The notes under the pieces were generated by a model. The model did not search any database and was not told the DNA's origin. It was given only the letters and a program-made list of their open reading frames with translations. Below, piece by piece: positions 1 to 7,527 of a DNA stretch of 51,991 nucleotides. Source of the DNA: Sulfuritalea sp. GTDB lineage: Bacteria > Pseudomonadota > Gammaproteobacteria > Burkholderiales > Rhodocyclaceae. The stretch lies in assembly GCF_017302275.1 (NCBI RefSeq), contig NZ_JAFLDR010000028.1, positions 1 through 51,991 of the forward strand. Direction: 5' to 3'. Within the stretch, counting starts at the first letter, position 1; each line of letters opens with the position of its first letter. Position numbers and translations under genes: made by a program.

Positions 1-134
1 CTCCGCTGAGCCCGGCCTTGGGCGGCGCGCTGCTCGCCGGGGGCTGGCTGGCGGCGCCGCTGATTGCCTGCGGCGTGCTCAAGATCGCCTACGACCTCGC
101 CTTGTGGCGGAGCTTCCGGCAACACCGGATCTGA
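1..134 (+). CDS. MFS-type transporter, C-terminal end only
   Basis: The reading frame is open from the window edge and ends at TGA 132-134. The visible 43 residues contain a hydrophobic helix (GGALLAGGWLAAPLIACGVL) followed by KIAYDLALWRSFR. This helix plus basic tail is common at the C-terminus of major facilitator transporters, so I call it an inner-membrane transporter fragment. The substrate cannot be told from this piece. The gene is cut by the window edge, not broken. It precedes the hydrogenase operon by about 180 bp and is probably transcribed independently of it, since a sigma-54 promoter lies in between. Confidence 0.5.
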   Translation, partial: PLSPALGGALLAGGWLAAPLIACGVLKIAYDLALWRSFRQHRI

Positions 135-139
135 GTTGT

Positions 140-166
140 GGTTAGCAGGGTGAATACAAGCTAACC
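140..166. promoter_or_regulatory. Perfect dyad, candidate HoxA (EBP) binding site
   Basis: GGTTAGC (140-146) and GCTAACC (160-166) form a perfect 7-bp inverted repeat with a 13-nt centre. It lies about 80 bp upstream of the -24 element of the sigma-54 promoter, where enhancer-binding proteins normally bind. The only enhancer-binding protein gene in the window is hoxA. No T-run follows, so a terminator for the upstream transporter is less likely. The binding claim is an inference. Confidence 0.4.
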
Positions 167-187
167 GAAGAAATTACTTTAAGTGGA

Positions 188-200
188 AATCAAATCTTCG
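188..200 (+). promoter_or_regulatory. Candidate IHF site
   Basis: AATCAAATCTTCG matches the IHF consensus WATCAANNNNTTR at all but one position. It lies between the upstream dyad and the sigma-54 promoter, where IHF-induced bending usually brings the activator to the polymerase. The position adds support, but the motif is short. Confidence 0.4.
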
Positions 201-242
201 CAAGCCATTGAATGCGCATGGTGCTGAAGAAAAAGCCCAATA

Positions 243-258
243 TGGCCCGGGACTTGCG
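243..258 (+). promoter_or_regulatory. Sigma-54 (-24/-12) promoter of the hydrogenase operon
   Basis: TGGCCCGGGACTTGCG fits the -24/-12 consensus TGGCAC-N5-TTGCW. The invariant GG (244-245) and GC (256-257) are separated by exactly 10 nt. It lies 60 bp upstream of the hybO start. The locus encodes HoxA, an NtrC-family activator with an intact GAFTGA loop that contacts sigma-54, so promoter and activator fit each other. Transcription should start around 269-270. Confidence 0.75.
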
Positions 259-317
259 TTTGTCTCTCCTTAAATACGGGCCGGGGTGCGGCCCGGCACA
301 CCAGGGGGACAGCAGAC

Positions 318-1523
318 ATGGGCAATCTCAACGAATTTTTCGACACCGGCCGCAACGCGCTCGATGATGTCGAGCGGCGCCTCGACATGCCGCGCCGCGA
401 ATTCCTGCAGTTCTGCGCCACGGTCGCCGCCACGCTGGGCCTGCCGGCCGGCGCCGAGGCGGCGGTGGCCCAGGCGGTGGAAGCCGCCAAGCGGCCCTCG
501 GTGATCTGGTTGCACTTCCAGGAATGCACGGGCTGTTCAGAGTCGCTGCTGCGCGCCGAACACCCGACCCTGGAAAAGCTGATCCTCGACGTCATCTCGC
601 TCGACTACCACGAGACCCTGATGGCCGCCGCCGGGCACCAGGCCGAAGCCGCGCGCAAGGCCGCCATGAAGGCCAACAAGGGCAAGTACGTGTTGGTGGT
701 GGAAGGTGCGATCCCGACCAAGGCCAATGGCATCTACTGCAAGATCGGCGGCCAGACCGCGATCGACCTGCTCAAGGAATGCGCGGCCGATGCCGCCGCC
801 GTGATCGCCATCGGTTCCTGCGCCTCCTGGGGCGGCATGCCCTCGACGATTCCCTCGATCTCGGGCGCCGACTCCAGCCCGACCGGTTCCGAGGGTGTTG
901 CGAAAATCCTCGGCAAGGATGTGATGACCATCCCCGGTTGTCCGCCCAACCCCTACAACTTCCTTGCCGCCGTGGTGCATTTCCTCACTTTCGGCAAGCT
1001 GCCGGAACTCGACAAGTTGGGCCGGCCGAAGTTCGCCTACTCGCGCCTGATCCACGAAAACTGCGAACGCCGCGCCCACTTCGACGCCGGCCGCTTCGCC
1101 ATGGAATTCGGCGACAGCGGCCACCGCCAGGGCTACTGCCTCTACAAGCTGGGCTGCAAGGGTCCGGAAACCTATGCCAACTGCTCGACGCTGGGCTTTG
1201 GCGACGCCGGCGAGAACAACTGGCCGGTCGGCTGCGGCCATCCCTGCATCGGCTGCACCGAAAAGGGTGTCGGCTTCACCAAGCCGATCCACCAGGTCGC
1301 CAAAATGCTCAACGTGACGCCGCCGCTGCAATATCCGCGCATCGTCGAAGAGCAGGGCAAGGCCGCTTCCTTCGCATCCGCCGCCGCAGTGGCGGCGGTA
1401 GCCGGCGCCGCCGCCGGTGCCGCCGTGATGCTGACCCGCAACCTGGGCCTGTCGCACGCCGCCGAGGAGGCCGAGCGTGCCAAGTCCGCCGCCAAGCAAT
1501 CCGACGACAAGGCCGGAGCCTGA
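318..1523 (+). CDS. hybO: [NiFe]-hydrogenase small subunit, Hyb type
   Basis: This is the electron-transfer subunit of a membrane-bound, periplasm-facing uptake hydrogenase (401 aa). A Tat signal is present (PRREFLQF, Arg-Arg at residues 26-27). The FeS ligands are visible: ECTGC (Cys70, Cys73) and GSC for the proximal cluster, PGCPPNP, then HENC, GYCLYKLGC, YANC and GCGHPCIGC for the distal and medial clusters. A hydrophobic Ala-rich helix near residues 349-372 anchors the C-terminus. The proximal motif reads C-T-G-C, without the extra cysteines of oxygen-tolerant group 1d enzymes, so a standard 4Fe-4S cluster and oxygen sensitivity are expected. First gene of the operon; hybA starts 2 bp after its stop. 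Confidence 0.95.
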   Translation: MGNLNEFFDTGRNALDDVERRLDMPRREFLQFCATVAATLGLPAGAEAAVAQAVEAAKRPSVIWLHFQECTGCSESLLRAEHPTLEKLILDVISLDYHETLMAAAGHQAEAARKAAMKANKGKYVLVVEGAIPTKANGIYCKIGGQTAIDLLKECAADAAAVIAIGSCASWGGMPSTIPSISGADSSPTGSEGVAKILGKDVMTIPGCPPNPYNFLAAVVHFLTFGKLPELDKLGRPKFAYSRLIHENCERRAHFDAGRFAMEFGDSGHRQGYCLYKLGCKGPETYANCSTLGFGDAGENNWPVGCGHPCIGCTEKGVGFTKPIHQVAKMLNVTPPLQYPRIVEEQGKAASFASAAAVAAVAGAAAGAAVMLTRNLGLSHAAEEAERAKSAAKQSDDKAGA

Positions 1524-1525
1524 TC

Positions 1526-2581
1526 ATGGGTACCCGGCGCGACTTTCTGAAAGGTGTGCTGGCGGGTAGCGCGGCGGCCACCGCCGGCGCCGTGGCGAGT
1601 CCTGCCCTGGCGCGCGAAACCCGCCCGCGTCCGCCCGAAGCACTGGGCCTGCTCTACGACAGTACCCTCTGCGTCGGCTGCAAGGCCTGTGTCGCGGCCT
1701 GCAAGACGGCCAACGAAAACCCGGCCGAGTTCTCTACCCTCGACCACCTGTGGGATACGCCGCTCGACACCTCGGGCTATACCTTCAACCTGATCAAGAT
1801 GTACCGCAACGGCACCATGGATGCCAAGGACCAGGAGACCAACGGCTTCGCTTTCATGAAGACGTCCTGCATGCACTGCGGCGACCCGTCCTGCGTCTCG
1901 GCCTGCCCGGTGTCGGCGATGACCAAGGACCCGGTGACCGGGGTGGTCGGCTACAACCCCGACAAGTGCATCGGCTGCCGCTACTGCGTCGCCGCCTGCC
2001 CCTTCGGCATTCCCAAGTACCAGTACGATTCCCCCACCGGCCGCATTGGCAAGTGCGAGCTGTGCCGCCATCGCCACAAGGACGGCCACTATTCGGCTTG
2101 CGCCGAGGTCTGTCCCACCGGGGCCACGCTCTTCGGCCGCACCGAGGACCTGCTGGCCGAGGCCAAGCGCCGGCTGGCCATGAAGCCGGGCGAGATGAAC
2201 CGTTTTCCGCGCGGGCACCTGCGCCACGCCCAGGAAAAGGCTCTGCAGGGCAAGCCGGACGGCAAGGGCGTGATGATGCGCGCCGGCTGGCGCGACGAGC
2301 CGGACCAGAGCTATGAAACCCAGGCCGGCAAGTACCTGCAGCATGTCTATGGCGAGAAGGAATACGGCGGCACCCAGGTGCTCAAACTGTCGGGAGTGAA
2401 TTTCCAGAAGCTGGGCATGCCCGACCTGCCGCCCGATGCCGCGGCGGCGATGTCGGAAACCATCCAGCACACGCTGTATGGCGGGCTGCTGATGCCCTTC
2501 GCCGTGCTCGGTGCGATGACGTTCGTCGCCAAGCGCAATGTAAAGCCGGAGGATGATGAATCCGGCAAGGAGGGGACCTGA
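1526..2581 (+). CDS. hybA: Hydrogenase-2 type ferredoxin-like subunit HybA
   Basis: Periplasmic four-cluster iron-sulfur protein that relays electrons from HybO to the membrane partner HybB (351 aa). It has a Tat signal (MGTRRDFLKG). The cysteine runs are CVGCKACVAAC (Cys49-Cys59), CMHCGDPSCVSACP, CIGCRYCVAACP and CELCRHRHKDGHYSACAEVCP, giving sixteen cluster ligands. A C-terminal hydrophobic helix (LLMPFAVLGAMTFVA) anchors the protein, as in E. coli HybA. This gene together with hybB separates Hyb-type (group 1c) enzymes from the cytochrome b-linked HyaABC/HoxKGZ type. The gene lies 2 bp from each neighbour, which implies translational coupling. Confidence 0.95.
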   Translation: MGTRRDFLKGVLAGSAAATAGAVASPALARETRPRPPEALGLLYDSTLCVGCKACVAACKTANENPAEFSTLDHLWDTPLDTSGYTFNLIKMYRNGTMDAKDQETNGFAFMKTSCMHCGDPSCVSACPVSAMTKDPVTGVVGYNPDKCIGCRYCVAACPFGIPKYQYDSPTGRIGKCELCRHRHKDGHYSACAEVCPTGATLFGRTEDLLAEAKRRLAMKPGEMNRFPRGHLRHAQEKALQGKPDGKGVMMRAGWRDEPDQSYETQAGKYLQHVYGEKEYGGTQVLKLSGVNFQKLGMPDLPPDAAAAMSETIQHTLYGGLLMPFAVLGAMTFVAKRNVKPEDDESGKEGT

Positions 2582-2583
2582 TC

Positions 2584-3750
2584 ATGGCCAACCACAATCA
2601 TGCGGCGCCCGCGCCGGTCGGCGGCAGCCTGGTCAATGCGCTTACCCTGACCTGCGGCGTGCTGATCGCCCTGATGGTGGCGATCCTGATGGTGCGCTTC
2701 CTGTTCGGCCTCGGCTCCGTCACCGCCCTCAACGATGGCTATCCCTGGGGCATCTGGGTGGTGGTCGATGTCGTCATCGGCTCGGCCTTCGCCTGCGGCG
2801 GCTTCTCGGTGGCGATGCTGGTCTACATCTTCAACAAGGGTGAATATCACCCGCTGGTGCGACCGGCGCTCCTGGCCAGTCTGTTCGGCTATACCCTGGC
2901 CGGTGCCGGCGTCATCTTCGACCTGGGGCGTCCCTGGAACGTCTGGCACATGTTCAATCCCTGGTCCATCAACCTGAATTCGGTGATGTTCGAGGTGGCG
3001 GTGTGCATCTCGCTTTACATCATCGTGATGTGGATCGAGTTCTCGCCGGTGATCCTCGAGCAGCAGGGCAAGCTCGAGCTGAAGAAGAAGGTAGGCAGGG
3101 CGATGTTCTTCATCATCGCGCTGGGCACGCTGCTGCCGATGATGCACCAATCGTCGCTGGGCACGCTGCTGGTGGTGCTCGGGGTGCAGATCCATCCGCT
3201 GTGGCAGACGCCGATCCAGCCCGCGCTCTACCTGTTGAGCGCCATCACCATGGGTTATGCGGTGGTGCTGTTCGAGTCCTGCCTGACGTCGACCGCCTAC
3301 CGGCGCAAGATCGAAGGCCACCTGCTGACGCCGCTGGCGAAGATCATGCTCGGCTTCCTCGCCGTGTACCTGGTGATACGCATCGCCGACCTGGTGGTCC
3401 GCGGCGCGCTGCCCAGGGCCTTCGTGCCTTCGATCGAGGCGCTGTGCTTCTGGATCGAAATGCTGAGTTTCATTGTGCCGCTGATCCTGATCGGCGCCGA
3501 GGACAACCGCCGCAATCCGGCGCGGCTGTTCCTTGCCGGCGTGCTGCTGATGCTGGGCGGCGCCATGCTGCGCCTTAACGGCTTCCTGATCGGCTACGAG
3601 ACCATCGTCGGCGATTCCGGCGGTTTCAGCTACTTCCCGACCCTGGCGGAGGTGCTGGTCACGGCCGGCATGTTCGCCCTCGAGGTTCTCGGTTACATCA
3701 TCATCACCCGTCGCTTCCCGGTGCTGCCCCGGGAAGCCGCTACCCACTGA
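2584..3750 (+). CDS. hybB: HybB/NrfD-like integral membrane quinone subunit
   Basis: A 388-aa polytopic protein of the NrfD/PsrC family. It passes electrons between the HybA iron-sulfur chain and the quinone pool and carries no haem. Long hydrophobic segments are seen throughout, for example LTCGVLIALMVAILMVRFLF and GYAVVLFESCL; about 8-10 membrane helices are expected. The length matches HybB. It starts 2 bp after the hybA stop, behind an AAGGAGGGG Shine-Dalgarno region inside the end of hybA. With this gene the operon encodes a full quinone-reducing hydrogenase, and no hyaC/hoxZ cytochrome b gene is present in the window. Confidence 0.93.
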   Translation: MANHNHAAPAPVGGSLVNALTLTCGVLIALMVAILMVRFLFGLGSVTALNDGYPWGIWVVVDVVIGSAFACGGFSVAMLVYIFNKGEYHPLVRPALLASLFGYTLAGAGVIFDLGRPWNVWHMFNPWSINLNSVMFEVAVCISLYIIVMWIEFSPVILEQQGKLELKKKVGRAMFFIIALGTLLPMMHQSSLGTLLVVLGVQIHPLWQTPIQPALYLLSAITMGYAVVLFESCLTSTAYRRKIEGHLLTPLAKIMLGFLAVYLVIRIADLVVRGALPRAFVPSIEALCFWIEMLSFIVPLILIGAEDNRRNPARLFLAGVLLMLGGAMLRLNGFLIGYETIVGDSGGFSYFPTLAEVLVTAGMFALEVLGYIIITRRFPVLPREAATH

Positions 3751-3765
3751 AGCACGGAGACAACC

Positions 3766-5472
3766 ATGTCCAAGCGCGTAACGATTGATCCCATCACCCG
3801 CATCGAAGGCCACCTGCGCATCGACGTCGATGTCGATGGCGGTCGCGTCAAGAAGGCGTGGTCTTCCGGCCAGATGTGGCGTGGCGTCGAACTCATCCTG
3901 CTCGGCCGCGACCCGCGCGACGCCTGGGCCATCACCCAGCGTATCTGCGGCGTGTGCACCACGGTGCATGCGATCACCTCGGTGCGCGCGGTGGAGAATG
4001 CCCTGAACATGGAAGTGCCGCTCAATGCGCAGTACATTCGCAACCTGATCATCCTGGCCCACGCGGTGCATGACCAGATCGTGCATTTCTACCATCTCTC
4101 GGCGCTCGACTGGGTCGACGTCACCTCGGCGCTGAAGGCCGATCCGGACAAGGCCGCCGCGCTGGGCGAGAGCCTGTCCTCCTGGAGCCTCAACAACAAG
4201 CACGAAATGCGCAAGACCCATGAGCGGCTCAAGCATTTCGTCAATGGCGGCCAACTGGGGATCTTCACCAACGGCTACTGGGGCCACCCGGCGATGAAGC
4301 TTTCGCCCGAGGTCAACCTGATGGCCGTGGCCCACTACCTGCAGGCACTGGAAGTGCAGCGCAAGGCCAACAAGATCGTCTCCATCCTCGGCGCCAAGAC
4401 CCCGCACATCCAGAACGTGGCCGTCGGCGGTGTGGCCAACCCGATCGCCACCGATTCGCAATCCGTGCTCACCGTCGAGCGCCTGATGGCGATCAAGGGT
4501 TTCATCGACGAGCTTTCCGACTTCGTCAAGAACGTGTACCTGATCGACGTCGCCGCCGTCGGCGCCTTCTATGCCGACTGGACGGCGATCGGCAAGGGCG
4601 TCACCAACTACCTGGCCGTGCCCGACATTCCGATGGACACCAAGGGCACGCAGTTCGCCATGCCCGGCGGCTTCATCGAGGGCGGCAACCTTTCCAGCTA
4701 CAAGCCGATCAAGACTTTCGGCGACGAGTATTTCACCAAGGGCGTCGAGGAGTCGGTCAAGCATTCCTGGTACGACTATTCCAAGGGCGGCGCGCTGCAC
4801 CCCTACAAGGGCGAGACCAAGCCCAACTACACCGACTTCAAGGACGACGCCAAGTATTCCTGGCTCAAGTCGCCGACCTTCTACGGCAAGGTGGCCCAGG
4901 TCGGCCCCCTGGCGCGCGTGCTCAACATGCTCGCCGCGGGCCACGAGCCGACCAAGAAATACGCCACCGCCGCGCTCGATACCGTCTCGGCGCTGGCCAA
5001 GACCAAGGTAGGCCTCGACGCCATGCACTCGACCATCGGCCGCCACGCCGCCCGCGCCGTGACGGCCGCGGTGCAGGTCGACATGCTGGCCGGGCAGTGG
5101 TCCGCGCTGGTCGAGAATATCGGCAAGGGCGATACCAAGACCTTCAACGCGCCCAAGTTCCCGAAGGACGAGGTCATGGGCGTGGGTTTCCACGAGGCCC
5201 CGCGCGGCGCGCTGTCGCACTGGGTGGTGATCGACAACGGCAAGATCAAGAACTACCAGTGCGTCGTGCCCTCGACCTGGAACGCCTGCCCGCGCAACGA
5301 GAAGGACGAGCCCGGCCCCTACGAGGCCTCGCTGCTCAACACCCCGATCGCCGACGCCGAGAAGCCGCTGGAGGTCTTGCGCACCATCCATTCCTTCGAC
5401 CCCTGCATCGCCTGCGCCATCCACCTGACCGACAAGGAAAGCAATACCGCGATCAGCGTGAGGGCGGTTTGA
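3766..5472 (+). CDS. hybC: [NiFe]-hydrogenase large (catalytic) subunit
   Basis: Catalytic subunit that splits H2 at a NiFe(CN)2CO site (568 aa). The N-terminal ligand motif is RICGVCTTVH (RxCGxCxxxH) and the C-terminal motif is DPCIACAIH. After the final motif His about 15 residues follow (LTDKESNTAISVRAV). This is the assembly peptide that the endopeptidase removes after nickel insertion. The gene is preceded by GGAG 8 nt upstream of the ATG. The protease gene hybD starts 2 bp after the stop. The length is normal for the family and no key residue is missing. Confidence 0.96.
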   Translation: MSKRVTIDPITRIEGHLRIDVDVDGGRVKKAWSSGQMWRGVELILLGRDPRDAWAITQRICGVCTTVHAITSVRAVENALNMEVPLNAQYIRNLIILAHAVHDQIVHFYHLSALDWVDVTSALKADPDKAAALGESLSSWSLNNKHEMRKTHERLKHFVNGGQLGIFTNGYWGHPAMKLSPEVNLMAVAHYLQALEVQRKANKIVSILGAKTPHIQNVAVGGVANPIATDSQSVLTVERLMAIKGFIDELSDFVKNVYLIDVAAVGAFYADWTAIGKGVTNYLAVPDIPMDTKGTQFAMPGGFIEGGNLSSYKPIKTFGDEYFTKGVEESVKHSWYDYSKGGALHPYKGETKPNYTDFKDDAKYSWLKSPTFYGKVAQVGPLARVLNMLAAGHEPTKKYATAALDTVSALAKTKVGLDAMHSTIGRHAARAVTAAVQVDMLAGQWSALVENIGKGDTKTFNAPKFPKDEVMGVGFHEAPRGALSHWVVIDNGKIKNYQCVVPSTWNACPRNEKDEPGPYEASLLNTPIADAEKPLEVLRTIHSFDPCIACAIHLTDKESNTAISVRAV

Positions 5473-5474
5473 CC

Positions 5475-5963
5475 ATGCGCGCGGTCGTCCTCGGCGTCGG
5501 CAACATCATCCTCAGCGACGAGGCCGCCGGCGTGCGCGCGGTCGAGGAGTTGCAGGCCGCCTGGTCGCTGCCGGAAAGCGTGCTGGCGATCGATGGCGGC
5601 ACCTCGGGCATGGAGATGATCGAGGATTTGTCGGATCTCGATTTCCTGATCGTGCTCGACGTGGTCAAGACCGGGGCGCCGCCCGGTACCCTGGTGAAGA
5701 TCGCCGGAGACGAAATCCCCGTGTTCTTCCGCCACAAGCTTTCGCCGCACCAGATCGCGCTGCCCGATGTGCTGGCCAGCCTGGAACTGCTCGACGCCAT
5801 GCCGAAGGAAATCGTCGTCCTGGGCGTCGAATTCAGCTCGCTCGAACTGGGCCTGGAAATGACGCCGGCGATTGCACGCATGGTGCCGCGCCTGGCCGAC
5901 CTTGCGGCCGAGGAGTTGCTTACCCGCGGTTACGGCCTGATGCCGGTGAGGAAGGTCGCCTGA
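5475..5963 (+). CDS. hybD: Hydrogenase maturation endopeptidase
   Basis: A 162-aa HybD/HyaD-type protease. It trims the C-terminal extension of HybC once nickel is in place. Opening GVGNIILSDEAAGV is typical. The nickel-recognising residues of E. coli HybD have counterparts at Glu16, Asp62 and His92. Its position directly after the large-subunit gene supports specificity for HybC. The regulatory large subunit HoxC in this window lacks the cleavable tail and would not need it. Confidence 0.93.
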   Translation: MRAVVLGVGNIILSDEAAGVRAVEELQAAWSLPESVLAIDGGTSGMEMIEDLSDLDFLIVLDVVKTGAPPGTLVKIAGDEIPVFFRHKLSPHQIALPDVLASLELLDAMPKEIVVLGVEFSSLELGLEMTPAIARMVPRLADLAAEELLTRGYGLMPVRKVA

Positions 5964-5964
5964 A

Positions 5965-6228
5965 ATGTGCCTCGCTGCCCCCTCGCGAGTAGTGGAGGTG
6001 CGTAACGGCGTGGCCGTCACGGAGTGCTTCGGCCAGCAGCGCGAAGTCAGCCTGTTGCTGATGGACGAGGAGATTGCCATCGGCGACTACCTGTTGATAC
6101 AGGCCGGCGGTTTTGCTTTCGAACGGGTCGAAGCGACGCGAGCCGAAGAGGCCCTGGCCCTGATGCGCGAAGTGATGGAACAGGGAGGCGACGCCCGCAA
6201 TTGGGGTGATGGTCTGGCGGCGGCATGA
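5965..6228 (+). CDS. hybG: Hydrogenase-specific HypC-family chaperone (HybG-like)
   Basis: An 87-aa HypC/HybG chaperone starting MCLAAPSRVVEV. The essential Cys2 is kept. HypC proteins hold the Fe(CN)2CO unit with HypD and escort the large-subunit precursor. This copy sits inside the structural gene block, as HybG or HupF does, while a second HypC is encoded beside hypD at 10038. It probably serves HybC specifically. The ATG lies 1 bp after the hybD stop, and its own stop overlaps the hybE start. Confidence 0.85.
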   Translation: MCLAAPSRVVEVRNGVAVTECFGQQREVSLLLMDEEIAIGDYLLIQAGGFAFERVEATRAEEALALMREVMEQGGDARNWGDGLAAA

Positions 6229-6710
6229 GTTTCCGGATCCATGAAGCCAGTCCCGCCGATGCGGTGGAGAATGCCTTCTTCCGCATCCAGCGCGAGCAGA
6301 TGGCCGACGTGCCCATCCTCAATCCTGCCCTGTCCGTGGAAGCCGTCGATTTCCAGCGCTGGCAGGGGCACTGGCTGGGCATCGTGGTCACGCCCTGGTG
6401 CATGAGCCTCCTGCTGGTGCCGGGCAGCGCCGAAACCTGGGTTTCGACGGGTGACAACAAGCGGCGTTTCGTCAAGTTCCCGGCGGGCGATTTTGCCTTT
6501 CTCGGCAGCGCGGAAGCGGAACTCGGCGAGTACCAGAGCTGTCCCCTGTTTTCGCCGATGGGGCAATTTGCCACACAGTATGAGGCGACCATGACCGCGC
6601 GCGCCTCGCTGGTCGCGCTGCTGACCGATGCAGCCGCCGGGGAAGCGACGGTGCCTCCCCCCGCCGGACAGCCGTCGCTTTCGCGTCGACGCTTTCTGGC
6701 GATGCGTTAA
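6225..6710 (+). CDS. hybE: Hydrogenase assembly chaperone HybE/HupJ
   Basis: A 161-aa protein of the HybE (HupJ/HoxT) family. These proteins are thought to bind the small-subunit precursor and coordinate its assembly and Tat export. The family signature VVTPWCMSLLLVPG is present, as is the conserved C-terminal SRRRFLAMR. The ATGA overlap with the preceding hypC-like gene (6225-6228) implies translational coupling. No unusual features. Confidence 0.87.
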   Translation: MSFRIHEASPADAVENAFFRIQREQMADVPILNPALSVEAVDFQRWQGHWLGIVVTPWCMSLLLVPGSAETWVSTGDNKRRFVKFPAGDFAFLGSAEAELGEYQSCPLFSPMGQFATQYEATMTARASLVALLTDAAAGEATVPPPAGQPSLSRRRFLAMR

Positions 6711-6758
6711 GCTTGTCCTCCCACGGCAGGATCTCCGATTTCAGGAAAGGGCAGGGCA

Positions 6759-7154
6759 ATGTCTGGCATGGCTGAATTCAATTCCGCATCCAACGCGGAT
6801 ACCGAGCGTGAACACGAGGTCCAGACCGGGTTGTTGCGCGAACTGTGCAAGGCTGCCGGCGCCAACGGCGACCCTGCCGTCGTCGGCGAGATACTGGCGC
6901 GACTGATTGACTACAGCCAGGCGCACTTCGCCTCGGAAGAACTGCTGATGCGCATGAAGAGCTACGACGACTACGAGGAGCACGTCGAAGACCACGCGCA
7001 GATGCTTGATGCCCTGCGCGGCATCGCCGCCGAGCACGCCCGCGGCGAAACGGCGCTGGTGGCCGGACGTGCCACGGAGACGCTGGATTTCATTGGCAAG
7101 CACATCGCCACGCGCGACCGGCGTTTCGCCGACAGCGTGCGCAATGGGCTTTGA
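6759..7154 (+). CDS. Bacteriohemerythrin
   Basis: A 131-aa single-domain bacterial hemerythrin, a di-iron O2-binding protein. All seven expected ligands can be placed: His19, His56 and Glu60 (HFASEE), His75 and His79 (HVEDH), His115 and Asp120 (HIATRD). It has no signal peptide, so it is cytoplasmic. It is embedded between hybE and hypA, with an AGGGCAGG Shine-Dalgarno just upstream. Hemerythrin is not a standard maturation factor. An O2 buffering or delivery role for the oxygen-sensitive hydrogenase, or for O2-dependent HoxX, is my inference. Confidence 0.88.
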   Translation: MSGMAEFNSASNADTEREHEVQTGLLRELCKAAGANGDPAVVGEILARLIDYSQAHFASEELLMRMKSYDDYEEHVEDHAQMLDALRGIAAEHARGETALVAGRATETLDFIGKHIATRDRRFADSVRNGL

Positions 7155-7169
7155 CGGCGAACGCGGGTA

Positions 7170-7511
7170 ATGCATGAAATGGCGCTTGCCGAGGGGGTCC
7201 TGCAACTGATCGAGGATGCCGCCCGCGAACAAAACTTTGGACGGGTGACCACGGTCTGGCTGGAGATCGGGCAACTGTCAGGGGTCGAGGTCGAAGCGAT
7301 GAAGTTCTGCTTCGACGCGGTGATGCGCGACAGCATCGCCGACGGCGCGACGCTGGAGATCGTCGACACGCCGGGTACCGGCTGGTGCATGGAGTGCTCG
7401 ATGGCGGTGCCGATGAGCGAAGTGTTCGGCGAATGTCCGCAGTGCGGCAGCCACCAGATGCAGGTCACGGGTGGCACCGAGATGCGGGTCAAGGAACTTG
7501 AAGTCGCGTAG
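7170..7511 (+). CDS. hypA: Nickel metallochaperone HypA
   Basis: A 113-aa HypA. It delivers nickel to the hydrogenase large subunit together with HypB. The N-terminal MHEMAL contains the nickel ligand His2. The structural zinc site is the pair CMEC and CPQC (the second followed by GS). It starts 15 bp after the hemerythrin gene and is followed by hypB, the usual hyp order. Confidence 0.95.
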   Translation: MHEMALAEGVLQLIEDAAREQNFGRVTTVWLEIGQLSGVEVEAMKFCFDAVMRDSIADGATLEIVDTPGTGWCMECSMAVPMSEVFGECPQCGSHQMQVTGGTEMRVKELEVA

Positions 7512-7527
7512 GCGATCGGAGAATTCA

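Noticed and set aside
2347-5424. Open frame of about 1025 codons on the minus strand opposite hybB and hybC
   Set aside because: It is antisense to two well-conserved genes, is rich in His/Arg/Gln/Gly/Asp without any domain, and is explained by the GC-rich codon pattern of the plus-strand genes.
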